From CAYRYU01 sp964428355 (GTDB taxonomy: Bacteria > Muiribacteriota > Ozemobacteria > Ozemobacterales > Ozemobacteraceae), in the NCBI GenBank assembly GCA_964428355.1, contig CAYRYU010000077.1:1-35331 (forward strand): a stretch of 35,331 nucleotides of DNA, written 5' to 3'. Positions 17,601 to 25,558 of this stretch are shown here, one piece after another. Numbering within the stretch: the stretch's first letter is position 1; each line of letters begins with the position of its first letter. The notes beneath the pieces were generated by a model that was not told the DNA's origin, made no database searches, and worked only from the letters and a program-made list of their open reading frames with translations. A program made the translations under genes and the position numbers.

Positions 17601-18707
17601 GACTCCCCAGGCCAGGGCCAGAATCCCCCCGAAAATGAGCATGAACCCTGAAGAGATCGAATTGATGGGCCGGGGAATCTTCCCGAGAAGGATCCCCACA
17701 GCCCCGGTTTCAGGAGCGATACGGCATACCCGGAACCACATCCCACACGATTTGACAACCCTCCCTTCCAGGGCGGCGGGCAACCACGCCATCCCAAGGG
17801 CATCACCTGATGCGTCCGGAGGCGGAGCGGGCCGCATCTGATCACGAAGACGTGTAAGAATGGCAAGAGAGGCCTCTTCTTGAAGTCTCGGGTGCATGTG
17901 GATCCTGGAATCCCTTCCGCCAAAATCGGATGGAAGGGTGATGAAGGCGGGAAGAACTTCTCCCATTCGCCAGTTCGCGAGGGCGAGATCCATCCCATGG
18001 GTTATTTCATTCTCCCCGGAAGGGAAGAACAGAAGATACGCTCCCACGGGAACTTTCCCGACAAAGAAGACATCCCAGACCAGATATCCATATCCGTCGG
18101 CGGTCGATACCGGGAAGGGTCGGCCCCGGAAAGAACGTGCGAAAAAGTCCGAAGATATTGCCGCGCCAAACATCGTTCCAAGGCGGTTTTCCCACTTCGG
18201 CAGATCGGACATCCCTTTCCAGGATTCGAGACAGATCTCCCGAAGAAGCATCCTGAAAAGAGACGCCTTTTCCGTTTGAAAGCCCTTCTTCCGGCATATC
18301 TCGACTTTCAGGGGGGAGCTGGCGGTCACTTCCACAGCCCAGATTTTCAGTCGTGGGATCGCTTTCAGACCGGTTTTCTTAAGCGCACGGGCAAGAAGAG
18401 CCCCGAATCCGGGATTCCCACTCCGGGCCAGCCCGGTCCGCAACCTTTCCTGAACCCTCCGGGCGACCTCCCGGGGCCAGAAAGCAGGGGCCGTCAGCAC
18501 GCTTAAACGCGCAGCGAGCGGATCGGACGTTTTCCTCAGGTTCCGGAGTTCCCTTGCCTCGTAGAACTCTTCCAGCCGGCGGACTTCCCAGAAACCTACC
18601 AGAATTGGAACGACACTCAGGATAAGCGGAAGAATGAGGCGCTTCCATTGACTGGAAGCGGCGGGAGTGGGATCATCGTGCCCCGTCCCCGTCAACCTCT
18701 TTCCCAT
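11655..18707 (-). CDS. Giant membrane protein with two complementary class III adenylate/guanylate cyclase domains
   Basis: This is a single uninterrupted 2350-residue frame built of two similar halves. Half one: TM1 near 25-45, extracytoplasmic region, TM2 near 350-370, TM3 near 390-412, second extracytoplasmic region, TM4 near 730-755, HAMP, then cyclase 1 (about 815-1005). Half two: TM5 near 1072-1092, a long extracytoplasmic region, TM6 near 1655-1677, TM7 near 1690-1712, a further region, TM8 near 2040-2064, HAMP, then cyclase 2 (about 2135-2305). Cyclase 1 keeps metal Asp847 (SDIRNFT) and Asp891 (RFIGD) but has Arg887, Thr968 and Phe972 where Lys, Asn and Arg are expected. Cyclase 2 has Gln2160 for the first Asp but keeps Lys2200, Asp2204, Thr2271, Asn2278 and Arg2282. 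The Lys/Thr pair favours ATP over GTP. Start: ATG 18707 has AAGGGGG nine bases upstream; ATG 18731 lacks a site. Confidence 0.93.
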   Translation of the reverse strand: MGKRLTGTGHDDPTPAASSQWKRLILPLILSVVPILVGFWEVRRLEEFYEARELRNLRKTSDPLAARLSVLTAPAFWPREVARRVQERLRTGLARSGNPGFGALLARALKKTGLKAIPRLKIWAVEVTASSPLKVEICRKKGFQTEKASLFRMLLREICLESWKGMSDLPKWENRLGTMFGAAISSDFFARSFRGRPFPVSTADGYGYLVWDVFFVGKVPVGAYLLFFPSGENEITHGMDLALANWRMGEVLPAFITLPSDFGGRDSRIHMHPRLQEEASLAILTRLRDQMRPAPPPDASGDALGMAWLPAALEGRVVKSCGMWFRVCRIAPETGAVGILLGKIPRPINSISSGFMLIFGGILALAWGVLLLRGFFLGLWPDLNIEWALLLWFLGLASVPIVMGTIAGAEFLINHEENLKDQLIREMRLTLAGIESETSRLEVAQEMGLRDIFGDPELPSRLRDLQVKGDVQGLSRFKKELWQNCGKRNMHLWALLICGHRGFFSYIENLGMGPAITKNWLELLRSSWGAKLGTETPEIGRLLPPPESAVVSNVFERISGPFRGAFQGTTLIASGSSPEIVFLQKFLGSNTSMTRFFEPDETLWGKANAMSIVAPVIFKDSLLFTIGFLWNQDRAYKEFFREKIVRLSRMVSGSTVPFRLCVMKSVDGKIEGVFPRKLAPALGEMVERMGERKALVEIRQGTVPTLICILPSQKAKGFLLVAHASLEPLQRQLMKDALGMAGLFVFSVIFLAVASVRISGWLGGPLVRMSQGLGLISGGQLDIEVSEPREDELGDAGRVLDGMTRALRERRTLTRFVAPQVIEAVSGGDLKKSLEGQIRHVAILDSDIRNFTTISETRSPHEVFSALNEHLKAMTTVIHAAGGVIDRFIGDAVVAVFYPTEGSSPEERALEAARGMMVAHSRITSERESKGAFSYSIGIGIDSGPVLAGAVGDEEVRLDFSVLGEPQTRAAFLEGLSKLGRASRIIVSEKVGRMLSRNSSFVPIPGHEDAWEYEAGEPSSSAPESQVEPEPIPFAPEKPFGPEIVAGGQTSRQFPDKFKGREEGTVPNARSGTSTSLMSGFAPLWVGGFILVAAASGLLFKTGLEAEEERIRSLFLEKAGLVNERLDLGSHLSRELEVRLNAPPGMRPEDSLGAASLSTAGVASFPVLVSARMASLEKMFPQVQWAMVGFPRCRSSETAVVSDLVLESGRPGALFPAGSGTEELPGPGWVQTNVGMAVSPPPIISRGGRQNISGGGITIEDPEDSFHFVHRPGKGDLRLACSIFSFDAMNPLARAGLMARQGTGRGANFLGLFVSPSGEVSIVTRSRPSSRASVVFSISNASFPVCLKLEKRARVWAGFVSVPGGEWRELSPKEGDVSRFRPDGGASAGEAFRDLPTVTFDPGESPEVGIAVCGALNPDSPSTMGTHLYGHHGFPVEWERHLVPLCHAGMTAFSMLEFGLLHPAPGYDRWLKEELPGLIGESASPESVFLNINNKVRWNWFGGEQKFCFFRVMYENDLVDGGFELPAERSREAVQIPEDDFVRKRSFENSEQSRLGFLFVFEPSGSWVEFLAGRITEELAKEGFKFALVKDDQLLELGETSREFFPGGILSKAFEDLMPGIRGIGNREVYTSDRFDLHGRKVQFMIARRLLPQDVVSWISPVPGVFLAGWMVLGLFWIASMKFRIPFPGLRSLRGRLVFSFLAAVLPSFTLAFCMVERSGIEAKTRIRAETRDQLTQLLEQSDRSYDLFSGWTRSLLRAQTDSKVLFPKLVADRPGLLPENQIESAMEAALEGIAKRGVAPLRVIFSLDKGKTTVISTDPTSNPEKDQQIWSVFMELTKAMRGDSSDPLVRNPGRSQDSSILIQSEAENIRDACRLLLGNEMICEMIQRPETWHFMVLGGRNRSTLYRRKVGAESGSQIDLAIDLGSADQERLLIQSVASMPEEWKTGEMEIRFFHRYSSIMECTPPFYRTKWEGKKLPDTEFIHSAPPPELYESLCWAEKSREPVFLNLRSGPDESLNLLFPLGNFPGWVILGTLPVGKHLVEAGEGVREAGIALLGLLLVTVFLARGVAGQFLVPVKNLIRGCNYVVAGDYSIRLPTSFGGEFRVLSEAFNSMAREAQEGRLMRRFVSDSVLEIANKRSLDPEILEGRACRAVVLFAQLSSFKSFMESSPPEIVVKVLNSFLRVMSSIVRENGGEIDKFIGDKILAVVHGDSAGNLDSPVLSALRIAQDMRQGMGSLEFAIPTSLGIGIVAGPVLAGILGTPELRLEFTVIGDNVNLASRLSDLAIRIPGGATIAEEGFVEILTRKLPPGQSHLCQPLPPVKVKGKANEVRIFRLADAGGSPIPRGSL

Positions 18708-18979
18708 CCAGGCTTTCCCCCTTTTTCCCATCGGAACAAGCAGTGTTTTCCCGATATGTGGGTTACGTCCGGTTTTCTCCGGATGTTACTTGAATCGCAC
18801 TCCCTCCGGAAAGAATCCGCGACGTGTCGCCGTTTGTTGCCGACCCCGACCGCCTCCAAAACCAGGAGAAGCCGTCTTCCCAAGAACGAAACCTATTGAG
18901 GGATGGCCCGCCTCGGGTTCTGAGGGAAATTGGTTGGATCGTGGCGGGGCCCAACTCCTTCCGGAGGAAAATCCGGTTG
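18708..18979. other. Gap upstream of the giant cyclase gene
   Basis: No coding sequence or RNA gene is apparent in these 272 bp. Two short inverted repeats of the CCGGA/TCCGG type occur near 18769-18784 and 18961-18976 and neither is followed by a T run. I found no convincing sigma70, sigma54 or sigma28 promoter on the minus strand. Since the response regulator ends here without an intrinsic terminator, read-through from the two-component genes is possible. Confidence 0.4.
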
Positions 18980-19618
18980 TCAGGCTTCGCCTTCGAGGAG
19001 ATGATGCTCGAGGCAGTAGCGGACCAGCTCTGCGTTCCTGCGAAATTCCATCTTTCCCATGATTCGCGAACGGTATGTACTGACCGTCTTCACGCTGATG
19101 GAAAAGTATTCCGCGATCTCCTTGGGGGTCTTGCCACCGGCGATCATCTTCATGATCAGGAATTCGCGGTTCGAGAGCCTTTCGTGGGGAGCCCTCCCGT
19201 CGTTCTCGAGCTGCATCACAAGTTTCTCCGCCAGGGCGGCAGTGACGAAACGGCCTCCGGATGCCAGTTTTCTGATAGCGGCGATGAGCATCTCGGGAGG
19301 GGACTCTTTTGGAAGAAAGCCTGAGGCACCCATTTTCAGCGCTCTGGTGGCATATTGGTCTTCGGAATACATGCTAAGGATGAGGATGGGACATTTCTCA
19401 CCTTTTCCCCTGAGCTTTTCGAGAACCTCGAGGCCCGAAACCTTGGGCATCGAGATGTCGAGGATCAGGATGTCGAAGGCTCCCTTGGAAAAAAGCTCGA
19501 GGGTTTCTTCTCCATCCCTGGCCTGGGCGACCACGCGCATGTCGCTTTCCCCGTCGATGGTTTCCTGGAGGCCGGTCCGGACGATCGGGTGGTCATCGGC
19601 AATGAGAACCCTTATCAC
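18980..19618 (-). CDS. NarL/FixJ-family response regulator
   Basis: This is a 212-residue DNA-binding response regulator. The receiver domain (about 1-120) has acidic Asp8 and Asp9, phospho-acceptor Asp54 in LILDISMP, Ser82 in ILSMYS and Lys104 in FLPKES. A LuxR-type helix-turn-helix lies at about 145-205, with LSNREFLIMKMIAGGKTPKE and the recognition helix around SVKTVSTYRSRI. It starts with GTG 12 bases after the stop of the histidine kinase gene, with only a weak ribosome-binding site, so translational coupling is likely. The HisKA_3-type kinase upstream is the expected phosphodonor, since this kinase class almost always pairs with NarL-type regulators. Targets are unknown; the cyclase gene directly downstream is one candidate by position. 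Confidence 0.95.
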   Translation of the reverse strand: MIRVLIADDHPIVRTGLQETIDGESDMRVVAQARDGEETLELFSKGAFDILILDISMPKVSGLEVLEKLRGKGEKCPILILSMYSEDQYATRALKMGASGFLPKESPPEMLIAAIRKLASGGRFVTAALAEKLVMQLENDGRAPHERLSNREFLIMKMIAGGKTPKEIAEYFSISVKTVSTYRSRIMGKMEFRRNAELVRYCLEHHLLEGEA

Positions 19619-19630
19619 TGGTGGTCTTTT

Positions 19631-22600
19631 CTACTCACTGTTCTTTGATTTGATGGGAATCGAAAGCTGTACAGAGGTTCCTTTTCCGGGAATCCCGGCA
19701 ACTTCGAGGATCCCGCCCCATTGCCGGGCTCGCTCCCTCATTCCAATGATACCAAGCCCCCCTGAGGAGTCAAGTCTCGTATTTTCGATTCCGATTCCAT
19801 CATCATCGACGGTAAGGACCGCATTCCCTCCCCGCTTGGAAAGCCTGATATCGACCTTTTTGGCCTGGGCATGCTTGAGGATGTTCGTCAACGCCTCCTG
19901 CAGGATTCGGAAAATCGCCAGGGAAATCTCCGAGTCCACCTCGAGCTTTTTCGAAGTCGGCCGGAAACTGCATTTCAGGTCTGTTCTCTCCCCGAAATTC
20001 GCGATGAGCCAGTCGAGTGCAGGAACGAGGCCCAGGTCCTCGATGATGCTCGGGTGGAGTTCACGGGCGATCCGCCTGATCGAATCGAGAGTCTCCTCGA
20101 CGAGTTTCCGGATCTGCCCCATCTTCTCGAGGATTCTTTCGGGGTGGGTCTTCCCGGTTCCTTTCCGCACCCACTGGCAGACACGGGCCATCTCGCTCTG
20201 GGTTACCGTAAGGATCTGTCCGAGTTCGTCGTGGATTTCCCGGGAAAGACGGTTCTTCTCTTCCTCGCGAACGGACTGAAGCTGAGAGGTCAACGCGTGG
20301 AGCCTCTCGTTCGATTCCCGGAGCCTCTCGGCGGATTCCTTCTGCGTGGTCAGATCCTGGACCGTGATGACCCGGACCAGTTCGCCACGGAATCCGATTT
20401 TCTGCGCCGAGATCTTGACCCACATCCGTTTTCCGCCCTGCTGCCTGGTCTCAACCTCGATGGGCTCCGGAGAATCCTCTTTCAGCCAGATTCTGAGCCC
20501 TTTTCGGGGAGCGGGGGGAAACAGCTTCAGGATCGAGAATCCCAGGATGCTCTTGGCCTTCGAAAGGCCGAACATGTTTACCAGCTGCTCGTTGCAATCG
20601 TGGACAACGGATTCCCGAAGAATGGCTATTCCTTCCTGCGCTGCGACCGAAAGTGCCCGGAACCTCTCTTCGCTTTCCTCGAGAGCCGACTCGGCTATCT
20701 TCCGTGTGGTGATGTCGGAAAAGATGGTGGCAAACCGGTTTTTCTGGGGGCTGAAAGCCGAGACCTCGAAGTACTTCTGCAGTTCGGGGGAATACTGTTC
20801 GAAATGGATATTCTCCCCGGTCAAGGCTACTCGACCGTAAGTGTCGATCCAGAACGGGCTGATCTCGGGAAGGATCTCCCGGACCGTCTTTCCGAGAATC
20901 TCGTCTGAACGGCTCTTCACGAGCCGTTCGAAAGCGGGGTTCACCTCCAGGAAACGGTAGTCCCGGGGGTTCCCCTGATCGTCGTGGACGATCTCATGGA
21001 GTGCGAAGGGTTCCATCATCCTCTCGAAAAGCAGTTTGAACTTCTCACGGCTTTTCTCCTCCTCCGATTTCGCCTTCTTCAGTTCGGTGATGTCGCGGGC
21101 AACGTGGACACAACTCACGAAAGCACCGGTTGAATCGAGGATCGGGGAGACGGAAACCAGGAAATCTCCGCCCATGAAGGAATCCTGCGTCTCGATGAGC
21201 TGCTCTCGACGCTCGGAAAGCAACTTTCCATGCGGACAGAAAATGGGAGGTTGCCTCGAATCGTGAAAGATCTCGTGGCAGAAGTGGCCTTCGAGCTCTG
21301 CCGGGGTTTTCCCGACTCTGGCAGCGGCGGCTTTGTTCATCCGAAGAATCCGCTTTTTCTCGTCTAACACCAGGACCATGTCGGGAACCGCGTCGAAGGT
21401 TCGTTCCCAGGCTTCTTTCGATCTCTCGAGATCCCGAACCATGCGCTGCCTCTCGGTGATGTCCTCGCCAATGCTTGCGGTTCCGATCACGTTTCCATCG
21501 ACATCGTGGAGAAGGGTTCGGTTCCAGGAGATCATCCTAAGCTCTCCCGATCTCGTGGGAATCTCGTATTCGATCTTCAGGTAGGGTTTCGGAACCTTCA
21601 GATTTGCCAGGAATACCCCCCTCAGTTCCTTTTGCGAAGGGGCAAACCGACTGAACCAGTCCTCTCCGATGACGTTTTCCGCCGTCCAGCCGGTCAGGTC
21701 AAGGAAGGACTTGTTTACGTGGGTGATCTTGCCCTCCGTGTCAAGCATGACAGTCAGAAGATGGATCTCCTCGAACACCGTCCGGAACCGGCGGCCCATC
21801 TCCGCAGCTTCTCCCTGGGCCTGCTTCAACTCGGTCACATCGTCGAGCGAGGTGATGACCCTGGAGTAATCCTTTTCATGGCCCGCCACGACGCACCATC
21901 GCCGGATAGCCTCTATCGTCCGTCCGTCCGCTGAACGCCTCTTGACCCCGGACATTCCCTCGACGCGTCCGTCGAAGATCGCGATCAGATCCCCCTTCAA
22001 TTCTTCCCGAAATTCGGAATCCGAAATGGGTTTCAACAATTCGAACTGGTTATAGCTGTTCTTCGGGTCTATCCCGAAGAAATCACGGGCCTGCTCGTTT
22101 GCCTGGATCACCCGGAACTTGACGAAGAATTTTTCGAGTTCCTGGGGGTGTGACGCGAAATATTTCTCGGGATCATCAACCCCCCAGTTGCGGAGGTTTT
22201 CGAGTTCAGCCTTCGCTTCAGACCAGTCGGCTTCGATAAGGAGAAGAGGATTCTTCTGGAACAGGTCCTCGAAACGGGTCCGGCTGTCCTCCATCGCCTG
22301 GAGGATTCGCGAATTCATCAGGGCGACCGAGATGAGTTCCCCGAAAATGTCCGCGATCTGGGAATCCTGCGTCGAAAAGCCTCCAGCCTTGTCCGCGAGC
22401 CCCATGATACCATGAACGACGTCGTCATACAGGAGCGGAACCAGCATCAGGTTTTCGATCCGGGGATGGGTTTCAGGAAGGGTGCCGCGGGGAAGACTCG
22501 CCCCGAAGTCATTTTTCACGAGAGTCCGGCGGCTCTGGAAAACCTCGGTCTGAAGCTCGACCATTGGCAATAGAGTCGAAGTTGCCAGGTTCCATGGGCT

Positions 22601-24418
22601 TCCGCTTCCCCCGAAAAAGAGGACATGGTTTTCCAGCCCATTCTTGGAAAGAAGTGCCAGGAAACCCGAACCAGCTTGGATCAGATTTCGGCAGTTTTCG
22701 AAAACGGCCTTGGAAACCCTCGAAAAATCCTTGTCATGAACGATCGTCTGGGCAGCCTGGAAAAGGGCGCTCAGCTCCTCCCGGCCCCGTTCGGCAGCCT
22801 TGAGTGCCTCGGCAAGGGAGTTCTCGATCTTCTTCCGCAGGGTGATGTCCATCGCGCAGATTATGAAACCCTTGGAAAAGTCCTTGAGATCGACGATCGA
22901 ACCTTTGAGCAGGACCTCGATGACGGTACCGTCTTTCTTCCGCCACCTCGATTCGAGGATTCCCGAGCCTTGTGCGTGGATCTGGTCGTAGAGGTCACGG
23001 CCAACCCGGACGAACTCTTCCCCCGAAGGATAGAGGACCTGTGTCGTTTTCCCCAGGAGTTCATCGGATGACCAGCCCGTCATCTCGAAAAGGTTCTGGT
23101 TGCCTTCCAGCACCACCCGGTCGACCACCCAGGCGATGCCGACGGGGGCGGAGCGGAAGATCCCCGCGAGCTTGCTTTCCTGACGCGAGAGCTTTCCCAT
23201 GATCCGCTTCTTCTCGGTGATGTCGATTATCGTCAGAAGGGCCATGGGATTCCCCTTTTCATCCAGGGGCGAGGTGGAGACAAGGAGGTCGAGAAGATCG
23301 GTCTTCGCATCGTTTTTGAAGGGAAGGCTGATTTCGACATTCCGGAAAACCTGGCCCGTCTCGAGTGTATCCCTGACCGCCCAGTGAATTGGGCAATCCT
23401 GGCAAACGGGAGCGGTTCCGCAACCGCTAACGCCTTCAAGGGAATTGAGGCACATGAGCCCGTCACCCGACCGTTGTCCGATCATGCTTCCATGCGGGAC
23501 ACGGGCAAACTCGACTCCGGCGCGGTTGATTTTCCGGATTCGCTTCTCCTTGTCGAGGAGAAGCATTATGGAAGGAGCATGTTCATAGATCGCAAAAAGT
23601 TCCCACTCCCGGTCTTCGAGTTCCTTGAGGATCTTTTTCCGGGCAGTGATGTCCTGGAGCGTCGAAATAACCCCGATGATCTCGCCAGATTTGTTCCGGA
23701 ATGGGGAAAACGAGGCTGAAATCCAACGGTCACCATCCTTCGGGGGATTGGGGAAAACCATATCGTGGGAAATGACCTTCTCACCTTTGAAAGCCTTCTC
23801 CAGGAGACCTTCGATCCCGATTCCGGAAACTCTCACCACAAGCTCGGGAAAATTTTTACCGAGAGCTTCTGTATCGGGAATCCCCGTCAGCTCTTCCATG
23901 AACCGGTTCCAGACCAGGACCATTGATCTGGAATTCGTTACGACGAGCCCCTCTCCAGCTTGCGAGATGACTTCCCTCGTGAAACGGTCTGCTTCCTCGA
24001 GAGCCACCGTGGCCATCCCCAGCTTGGCCTCCAGAGAGTGATAGCGAAGGGCCAGCCGAACGGTCACCATCAGTTCGTTCTCAGAAACCGGTTGGATCAG
24101 GACGCTGTCGGCTCCGGCGGAATCGGAACTCGCCAGCCAGGGATCATCGGGATCCTCGACGAGAACGACAACGGGAAGATCCTTTTCTTGAAGGATTTCC
24201 CGGGGTCGGAAAGACCGTTTTGCATCCCGGCAGATTTTGAGGTCGGCGAGAACAAGGTCGGGTCTCTCTGTCTCGATCTTCTCGACCGCTTCTTTTTTGG
24301 AAACCGCCGGCCCGGAAAGCTTGTAGCCGTGGCGGGAGATGATTTCCCCAAGCTTTTCGAACCGAACCCGGTCACTCTCTATGATCAGGATCTTTTCTTT
24401 CAACGCTTCACCCTGCAC
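19631..24418 (-). CDS. Soluble multi-PAS histidine kinase (HisKA_3 type) with N-terminal pseudo-receiver
   Basis: This is a 1595-residue kinase with no membrane segment. Order: receiver-like domain (1-130), PAS1 (135-265), PAS2 (268-415), PAS3 (415-530), GAF (555-715), PAS4 to PAS8 (715-1370), HisKA_3 and HATPase_c. The phosphorylated His is near 1396 in SREIHDELGQ, and the ATPase N-box LQEALTNILKHA lies near 1511, with GGLGIIGMRERA as G2-like segment. The receiver-like domain keeps Asp59 but has Gln109 for the invariant Lys and no Ser/Thr in the switch strand, so it is probably not phosphorylated normally. PAS2 has a cysteine cluster (C-x10-C-x5-C-x2-C) that could bind metal or an Fe-S cluster. 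PAS6 carries CHEIF and FCPHG. Start is GTG 24418 with GAGG upstream; TTG 24403 is an alternative. It begins 51 nt after an RNA terminator and no promoter is evident between them. Confidence 0.94.
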   Translation of the reverse strand: MQGEALKEKILIIESDRVRFEKLGEIISRHGYKLSGPAVSKKEAVEKIETERPDLVLADLKICRDAKRSFRPREILQEKDLPVVVLVEDPDDPWLASSDSAGADSVLIQPVSENELMVTVRLALRYHSLEAKLGMATVALEEADRFTREVISQAGEGLVVTNSRSMVLVWNRFMEELTGIPDTEALGKNFPELVVRVSGIGIEGLLEKAFKGEKVISHDMVFPNPPKDGDRWISASFSPFRNKSGEIIGVISTLQDITARKKILKELEDREWELFAIYEHAPSIMLLLDKEKRIRKINRAGVEFARVPHGSMIGQRSGDGLMCLNSLEGVSGCGTAPVCQDCPIHWAVRDTLETGQVFRNVEISLPFKNDAKTDLLDLLVSTSPLDEKGNPMALLTIIDITEKKRIMGKLSRQESKLAGIFRSAPVGIAWVVDRVVLEGNQNLFEMTGWSSDELLGKTTQVLYPSGEEFVRVGRDLYDQIHAQGSGILESRWRKKDGTVIEVLLKGSIVDLKDFSKGFIICAMDITLRKKIENSLAEALKAAERGREELSALFQAAQTIVHDKDFSRVSKAVFENCRNLIQAGSGFLALLSKNGLENHVLFFGGSGSPWNLATSTLLPMVELQTEVFQSRRTLVKNDFGASLPRGTLPETHPRIENLMLVPLLYDDVVHGIMGLADKAGGFSTQDSQIADIFGELISVALMNSRILQAMEDSRTRFEDLFQKNPLLLIEADWSEAKAELENLRNWGVDDPEKYFASHPQELEKFFVKFRVIQANEQARDFFGIDPKNSYNQFELLKPISDSEFREELKGDLIAIFDGRVEGMSGVKRRSADGRTIEAIRRWCVVAGHEKDYSRVITSLDDVTELKQAQGEAAEMGRRFRTVFEEIHLLTVMLDTEGKITHVNKSFLDLTGWTAENVIGEDWFSRFAPSQKELRGVFLANLKVPKPYLKIEYEIPTRSGELRMISWNRTLLHDVDGNVIGTASIGEDITERQRMVRDLERSKEAWERTFDAVPDMVLVLDEKKRILRMNKAAAARVGKTPAELEGHFCHEIFHDSRQPPIFCPHGKLLSERREQLIETQDSFMGGDFLVSVSPILDSTGAFVSCVHVARDITELKKAKSEEEKSREKFKLLFERMMEPFALHEIVHDDQGNPRDYRFLEVNPAFERLVKSRSDEILGKTVREILPEISPFWIDTYGRVALTGENIHFEQYSPELQKYFEVSAFSPQKNRFATIFSDITTRKIAESALEESEERFRALSVAAQEGIAILRESVVHDCNEQLVNMFGLSKAKSILGFSILKLFPPAPRKGLRIWLKEDSPEPIEVETRQQGGKRMWVKISAQKIGFRGELVRVITVQDLTTQKESAERLRESNERLHALTSQLQSVREEEKNRLSREIHDELGQILTVTQSEMARVCQWVRKGTGKTHPERILEKMGQIRKLVEETLDSIRRIARELHPSIIEDLGLVPALDWLIANFGERTDLKCSFRPTSKKLEVDSEISLAIFRILQEALTNILKHAQAKKVDIRLSKRGGNAVLTVDDDGIGIENTRLDSSGGLGIIGMRERARQWGGILEVAGIPGKGTSVQLSIPIKSKNSE

Positions 24419-24468
24419 ACCAACCTCGGGCCCACGAAAAGTCGGGGGCTGATCCGGAACGGAAAACC

Positions 24469-24499
24469 AAAAAAAACCCCCAGCCCTAAGGTCTGGGGG
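24469..24499 (-). terminator. Strong intrinsic terminator ending the noncoding RNA
   Basis: A perfect 7-bp stem, CCCCCAG (24477-24483) with CTGGGGG (24493-24499), closes a nine-base loop that can pair further (CCTTAGG on the minus strand). On the minus strand it is followed at once by eight T residues (24469-24476). The orientation fits termination of a minus-strand transcript coming from 25582. Confidence 0.93.
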
Positions 24500-25558
24500 A
24501 TATGGGCTAAAAAGGTTGAGTGATCAACCCTTTGATACGCGAACTGGTTTCCTATTGGAGAAAATCGGACATGCGTGGTTCCATCACGTTACCGCGAAAG
24601 AACCTTCCTTCTTGCTGTTACCTGCTCTCTAGAGTATTAACGCGACCGCACTATGACGCACATCGGTTACGCCAAGCCTCTGACGTTTCATACGTCCTCG
24701 AGGCCCTCGACACGATCACCAAATTCCAGCTTTCGCCTTCATCCACTGTCCTCTTGTGAGCTTCAGCCAGCTTCAAGGTTCGCAGCACGCCCTTACCCCT
24801 TGGAAAGGGGCATCTCCTTCGGTTTCTTCCCTTTCAGCGCCACCATCGCCCGACGTGACGAACGAGCTTCCACACCCGCCCGCATTCCATCTCCAGGTTT
24901 TCACAACCTCCTGACGGAAATACGTCCGCAACAACTTGTCGGTTTGTTCCACCCGACAGGCACTCCTAGGGTTCTGGGCCTTCAGAGTTTGACCTCACAC
25001 CGATCGCCGGATAGTTCCCTTCCGGCATGCTCCTGCACCGTTACCCGACCCTTCATGGATTCCATCCAACGGACCCGGGTTTTCCACGACCTGTCGCGCC
25101 GGTCTTTCCCTTCGCGACGCTCGATCCGACGGCTCCTCGTCTCCTTGCGGAGACCGGCTCCATCTTGGGCTTGGGCCGATCCTGGAGCTTTGATCCCGAT
25201 ATGATGCGCTTCTTACGCCCAACGGTTTCACCCGCCTGACGCGATTGCAACTCTCTTGGCCTTCTCTCCTTCAGGGTATCTTTCTTCGGAAGCCTTGGAC
25301 AAGCCGATCCCTTTTGGGGTTCATCCCCTTTAGGGCTTTCGTGCGACCGAAGATGGCCATTCCCTTTGCAGGGAACGCCTCCCCTCTTGAAGTTTTTGCC
25401 TTACAACTTGAACTCCCGCTTAGGACCCAGGGATACCGAGGTTATTTTTTCCCTTCAGGGACACCACACTTGTCACCAAATGCGAAGAACCCATCTTTGG
25501 ACACCCATTCAGGACCGACCGGAGTTTGGGAGATCAAGCCTTGCGGCTGCCAGTTCGC

